Assembly: GCA_964604675.1 (NCBI GenBank)
Contig: CAZSAT010000225.1
Span: 1-6,645 of the forward strand
DNA length: 6,645 nucleotides
Origin: CAZSAT01 sp964604675
GTDB lineage: Bacteria > Myxococcota_A > UBA796 > CAJQPC01
Direction of reading: 5' to 3'
Shown: one piece after another, positions 4,676 to 6,645 of the stretch
Layout of the letters: the number at the start of each line of letters is the position of its first letter
Numbering within the stretch: the stretch's first letter is position 1
Position numbers and translations under genes: made by a program
Notes under the pieces: generated by a model
What the model saw: the letters and a program-made list of their open reading frames with translations, nothing else
What the model was told of the DNA's origin: nothing
The model's database searches: none

Positions 4676-6645
4676 ATGACGTCCGCCGACGTGCGCGCCA
4701 CCTCTGCGCGCCGGATCCAGAGCTGCGCGCTCCTCCTCATCCTGGCTTGCGGGCTCTTCGCGGCCTGGTCCGCGGCGGGCTTCTGGGGCTACACGGTCGA
4801 CGACGCCTACATCTCGATCCGCTACGCCGACAACCTCGTGCACGGCCACGGGCTGGTGTGGAACCCCGGCGAGCACGTCGAGGGCTTCTCGAACCCCACC
4901 TGGGTGCTGGTGCTGGCCGGTGCTCTGTGGCTGGGGCTCGACCCGATGGTCGCGGGCAAGGTGCTCGGCCTCGGCTTCTGGGCGGGTGCGGTGGTGCTGG
5001 CCGGGTTCGGCGCGCGGCGGCTGGTGCGGCCCTCCGGGGCGGCTGGCCACCTGGCCACCGTGGCGGGCGCGGCGTTCCTCGCGGTGAGCTACCCCGGCGT
5101 GTTCTGGTCCAGCCAGAACCTCGAGACCCCGTTCTACGCGTTCCTGCTGGTGGCTGCCCTGGTGCGGCTGCAGGACGAGCTCCGCTCCGGGGGCGCGCCG
5201 CTGTCGGCGGGCCTGGCGGGGTTGGCGGCGATCAGCCGGCCCGAGGCGCCGTTGATCGTGTTCCCGCTCGTGGTGGCCCGGGCCGTGCACGCCTGGAGGA
5301 CGCGCGCCTGGGCCTCCGCCGCTGCGTGGGCTGCGGTGTTCACCGTGCCGACCCTCGGGTACCTGGCCTTCCGTCTCGCGACCTACGGCGAGGTCGTGCC
5401 CAACACCTACTTCCACAAGGGCGCGCGGGCCTCGTGGGCCGAGGTGTGGGCCTATGTGCACCCCTGGCTCGCGACCGAGCGCGCGTTTGTCGGGGCCGCG
5501 TTGCTGGGCGGTGTGGCGCTCTGGCTGCTGCGCCCGCGCACGGCCGGGCTGGTGAGCGGCGTGCTCGCGGCCGGGGCCTTCTTCGTGGTGTGGGTCGGCG
5601 GCGACTGGATGCCCAACGTGCGCTTCGTGGTGCCGGTGCTGCCGGTGTTCGCGCTGGCGACCGGCGCCGGGTGGGCCGTGCTGGCGGAGCGTAGCGGGCG
5701 CTTCGGGCTGCTCGCCGCGGGAACCCTCGCCGGGTTGGTCGCCTTCCAGGCCGCGCAGAGCGTGCCGATCGCGCGCGCCGACCGAAGCCCGGAAGGGGTG
5801 GTCGAGCACCAGGAGCGGGCCGACGGTGCGTGGGGCTTCGGCACCCTCGGCGAGCCGTTCCGCGGCTCGAACGCCAGCGTGGCGACCTGGCTGTTGACCC
5901 GCGTGCCCCCGGACGCGGTCCTCGCGTACAGCGAGATCGGGCTCACGGGCTACGCCGGCGGCTGGGAGGTGCTCGACCTCATCGGGCTCACGAGCAAGGA
6001 GATGGTGGGCCGCACGGGCCTCGACACCGAAGGCAAGATGGTCTGGGTGCGGGCGGCGGAGCCCGATTGGATCGTGTTGAAACACATCGGGCCGCCTCAG
6101 ATCCGGCTGTTGCACGACGATCCGTGGCTCGCGAGCACCTACGTCCTGGAGGAGGGCCCCAAGGGGCTCGTGGTCGGACGCCATCGGAACGCGGCGGGGA
6201 TCACCGACGCGCAGATCCTGCAGAACCTGGAGCGCGCCACGCGGCTCTGCCCACGCGTGCTGGACTTCCAGCGGGAGCACGTGAGGTGGACGGCCGCCCT
6301 CGGGGACCGCGCCGCTCGTGAGGCCAGCTGCGAACGCGTGGCCGACGCCTTTCCAGGCGCCCGGGTGCTGTTGAAGAGCTGCGCCAGCAGCGTGGAGGCC
6401 GGTGGACCGCGGCCTCGAGCCCCGGAGGCGGTGCTGGAGCCTGCGCCCGTCCCACGGCGCCAGGACCTCCGGTGGGTCGCAGTGCCCCGCACGCTCTCCG
6501 GCACGCAGGTCCTGGTCGACGGGGGCCGGCTGGCGCTGTCGCGCCGCCCGGGAGAAGCGGTCCCCGCGGCGTGCACCAGCGAGCTCCTGGCCGCCGAGGA
6601 CGGGGCCTTCGTGGGTGCACAGCTCACGAGCGTCGGGGTGACGGG
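4676..6645 (+). CDS. GT-C type polytopic membrane glycosyltransferase (AftB/PMT-like), 3' end beyond the window
   Basis: The frame is open for 656 complete codons and runs off the right edge. The protein looks like a lipid-phosphate-sugar-dependent glycosyltransferase working on the outer face of the inner membrane. A first membrane helix (about 17-37) is followed by VDDAYISIRYADNLVHGHGLVWNPGE, in which Asp42-Asp43 are the expected catalytic or metal-binding acids of the first periplasmic loop. EGFSNPTW then leads into the second helix. Further family landmarks are NLETP (148-152), SRPE (187-190), VPNTYFHKGA (from about 241) and GGDWMPNVRF (308-317), with about ten or eleven hydrophobic helices in total, ending near residue 363. 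A soluble region follows with AYSEIGLTGYAGGW and a DLIGLT motif (434-439), typical of bacterial GT-C relatives of mycobacterial arabinofuranosyltransferase AftB. The visible tail beyond about 500 is unrecognised and holds Cys525, Cys552, Cys569 and Cys633, the only cysteines after Cys25. The acceptor (polysaccharide, lipid or protein) and donor sugar are unknown. Confidence 0.88.
   Translation, partial: MTSADVRATSARRIQSCALLLILACGLFAAWSAAGFWGYTVDDAYISIRYADNLVHGHGLVWNPGEHVEGFSNPTWVLVLAGALWLGLDPMVAGKVLGLGFWAGAVVLAGFGARRLVRPSGAAGHLATVAGAAFLAVSYPGVFWSSQNLETPFYAFLLVAALVRLQDELRSGGAPLSAGLAGLAAISRPEAPLIVFPLVVARAVHAWRTRAWASAAAWAAVFTVPTLGYLAFRLATYGEVVPNTYFHKGARASWAEVWAYVHPWLATERAFVGAALLGGVALWLLRPRTAGLVSGVLAAGAFFVVWVGGDWMPNVRFVVPVLPVFALATGAGWAVLAERSGRFGLLAAGTLAGLVAFQAAQSVPIARADRSPEGVVEHQERADGAWGFGTLGEPFRGSNASVATWLLTRVPPDAVLAYSEIGLTGYAGGWEVLDLIGLTSKEMVGRTGLDTEGKMVWVRAAEPDWIVLKHIGPPQIRLLHDDPWLASTYVLEEGPKGLVVGRHRNAAGITDAQILQNLERATRLCPRVLDFQREHVRWTAALGDRAAREASCERVADAFPGARVLLKSCASSVEAGGPRPRAPEAVLEPAPVPRRQDLRWVAVPRTLSGTQVLVDGGRLALSRRPGEAVPAACTSELLAAEDGAFVGAQLTSVGVT

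Noticed and set aside
4570..5694. A + strand frame starting at a GTGA overlap with the dehydrogenase stop, which looks like translational coupling.
   Set aside because: The protein is Arg-rich with no hydrophobic helices and no motifs. The frame that begins at 4676 gives a coherent GT-C membrane protein through the same DNA.
3113..6280. A 1055-codon open frame on the minus strand spanning the small ORF, the dehydrogenase and most of the glycosyltransferase.
   Set aside because: Its translation is dominated by Arg, His, Pro, Gln and Gly with no domain motifs. It lies opposite two genes with unmistakable family signatures. In DNA this GC-rich, the antisense of G/C-ending codons rarely contains stops.
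1..6645. CRISPR arrays, insertion sequences, tRNA or rRNA genes, and long direct repeats.
   Set aside because: Reading through both strands I saw no regularly spaced repeats, transposase motifs, terminal inverted repeats or structured RNA signatures. The gaps between genes are too short to hide most of them.

Overview
The window is GC-rich and gene-dense, with every credible gene on the + strand. Third codon positions are overwhelmingly G or C, two genes look exported, and one encodes a polytopic glycosyltransferase of the kind that uses lipid-linked sugar donors. The proteins are strongly acidic, and the only plausible promoter has a TTAGGAT-type -10 box. This suggests a GC-rich Gram-negative bacterium, possibly Myxococcota or a relative. 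That placement is an inference from style; no taxonomic marker gene is present.

Layout. Positions 1-125 hold the last 40 codons of an unrecognised gene. Three bases later, in the same frame, a 1007-residue penicillin-acylase-family protein (129-3152) begins with a very short hydrophobic leader ending in a cysteine. It has an N-terminal-nucleophile Ser290, His312 (beta-His23 in family numbering) and an Ala-Asn-Asn motif, so it should be a self-cleaving periplasmic or surface amidase. A 73-codon ORF (3137-3358) overlaps its end by 16 bp behind a good ribosome binding site; its start also looks like a very short export signal and its function is unknown. After a 42-bp gap with a candidate promoter comes a 390-residue zinc-dependent dehydrogenase (3401-4573). 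It is most like L-threonine 3-dehydrogenase, but the His of the known proton relay is replaced by Gly. A 102-bp spacer with weak inverted repeats precedes a large GT-C membrane glycosyltransferase (4676 to beyond 6645), whose reading frame stays open to the window edge. Its C-terminal tail carries four cysteines, although about 500 preceding residues have none.

The first three genes (partial gene, acylase, small ORF) look like a translationally coupled group by spacing. The dehydrogenase appears to start its own unit, and the glycosyltransferase may or may not be co-transcribed with it. I see no shared pathway joining acylase, dehydrogenase and glycosyltransferase. I found no RNA genes, CRISPR arrays, mobile elements or defence modules, and nothing that clearly amounts to a new multi-gene system. 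The items most worth checking are the paired ultra-short export signals, the altered dehydrogenase active site and the cysteine-bearing tail of the glycosyltransferase.
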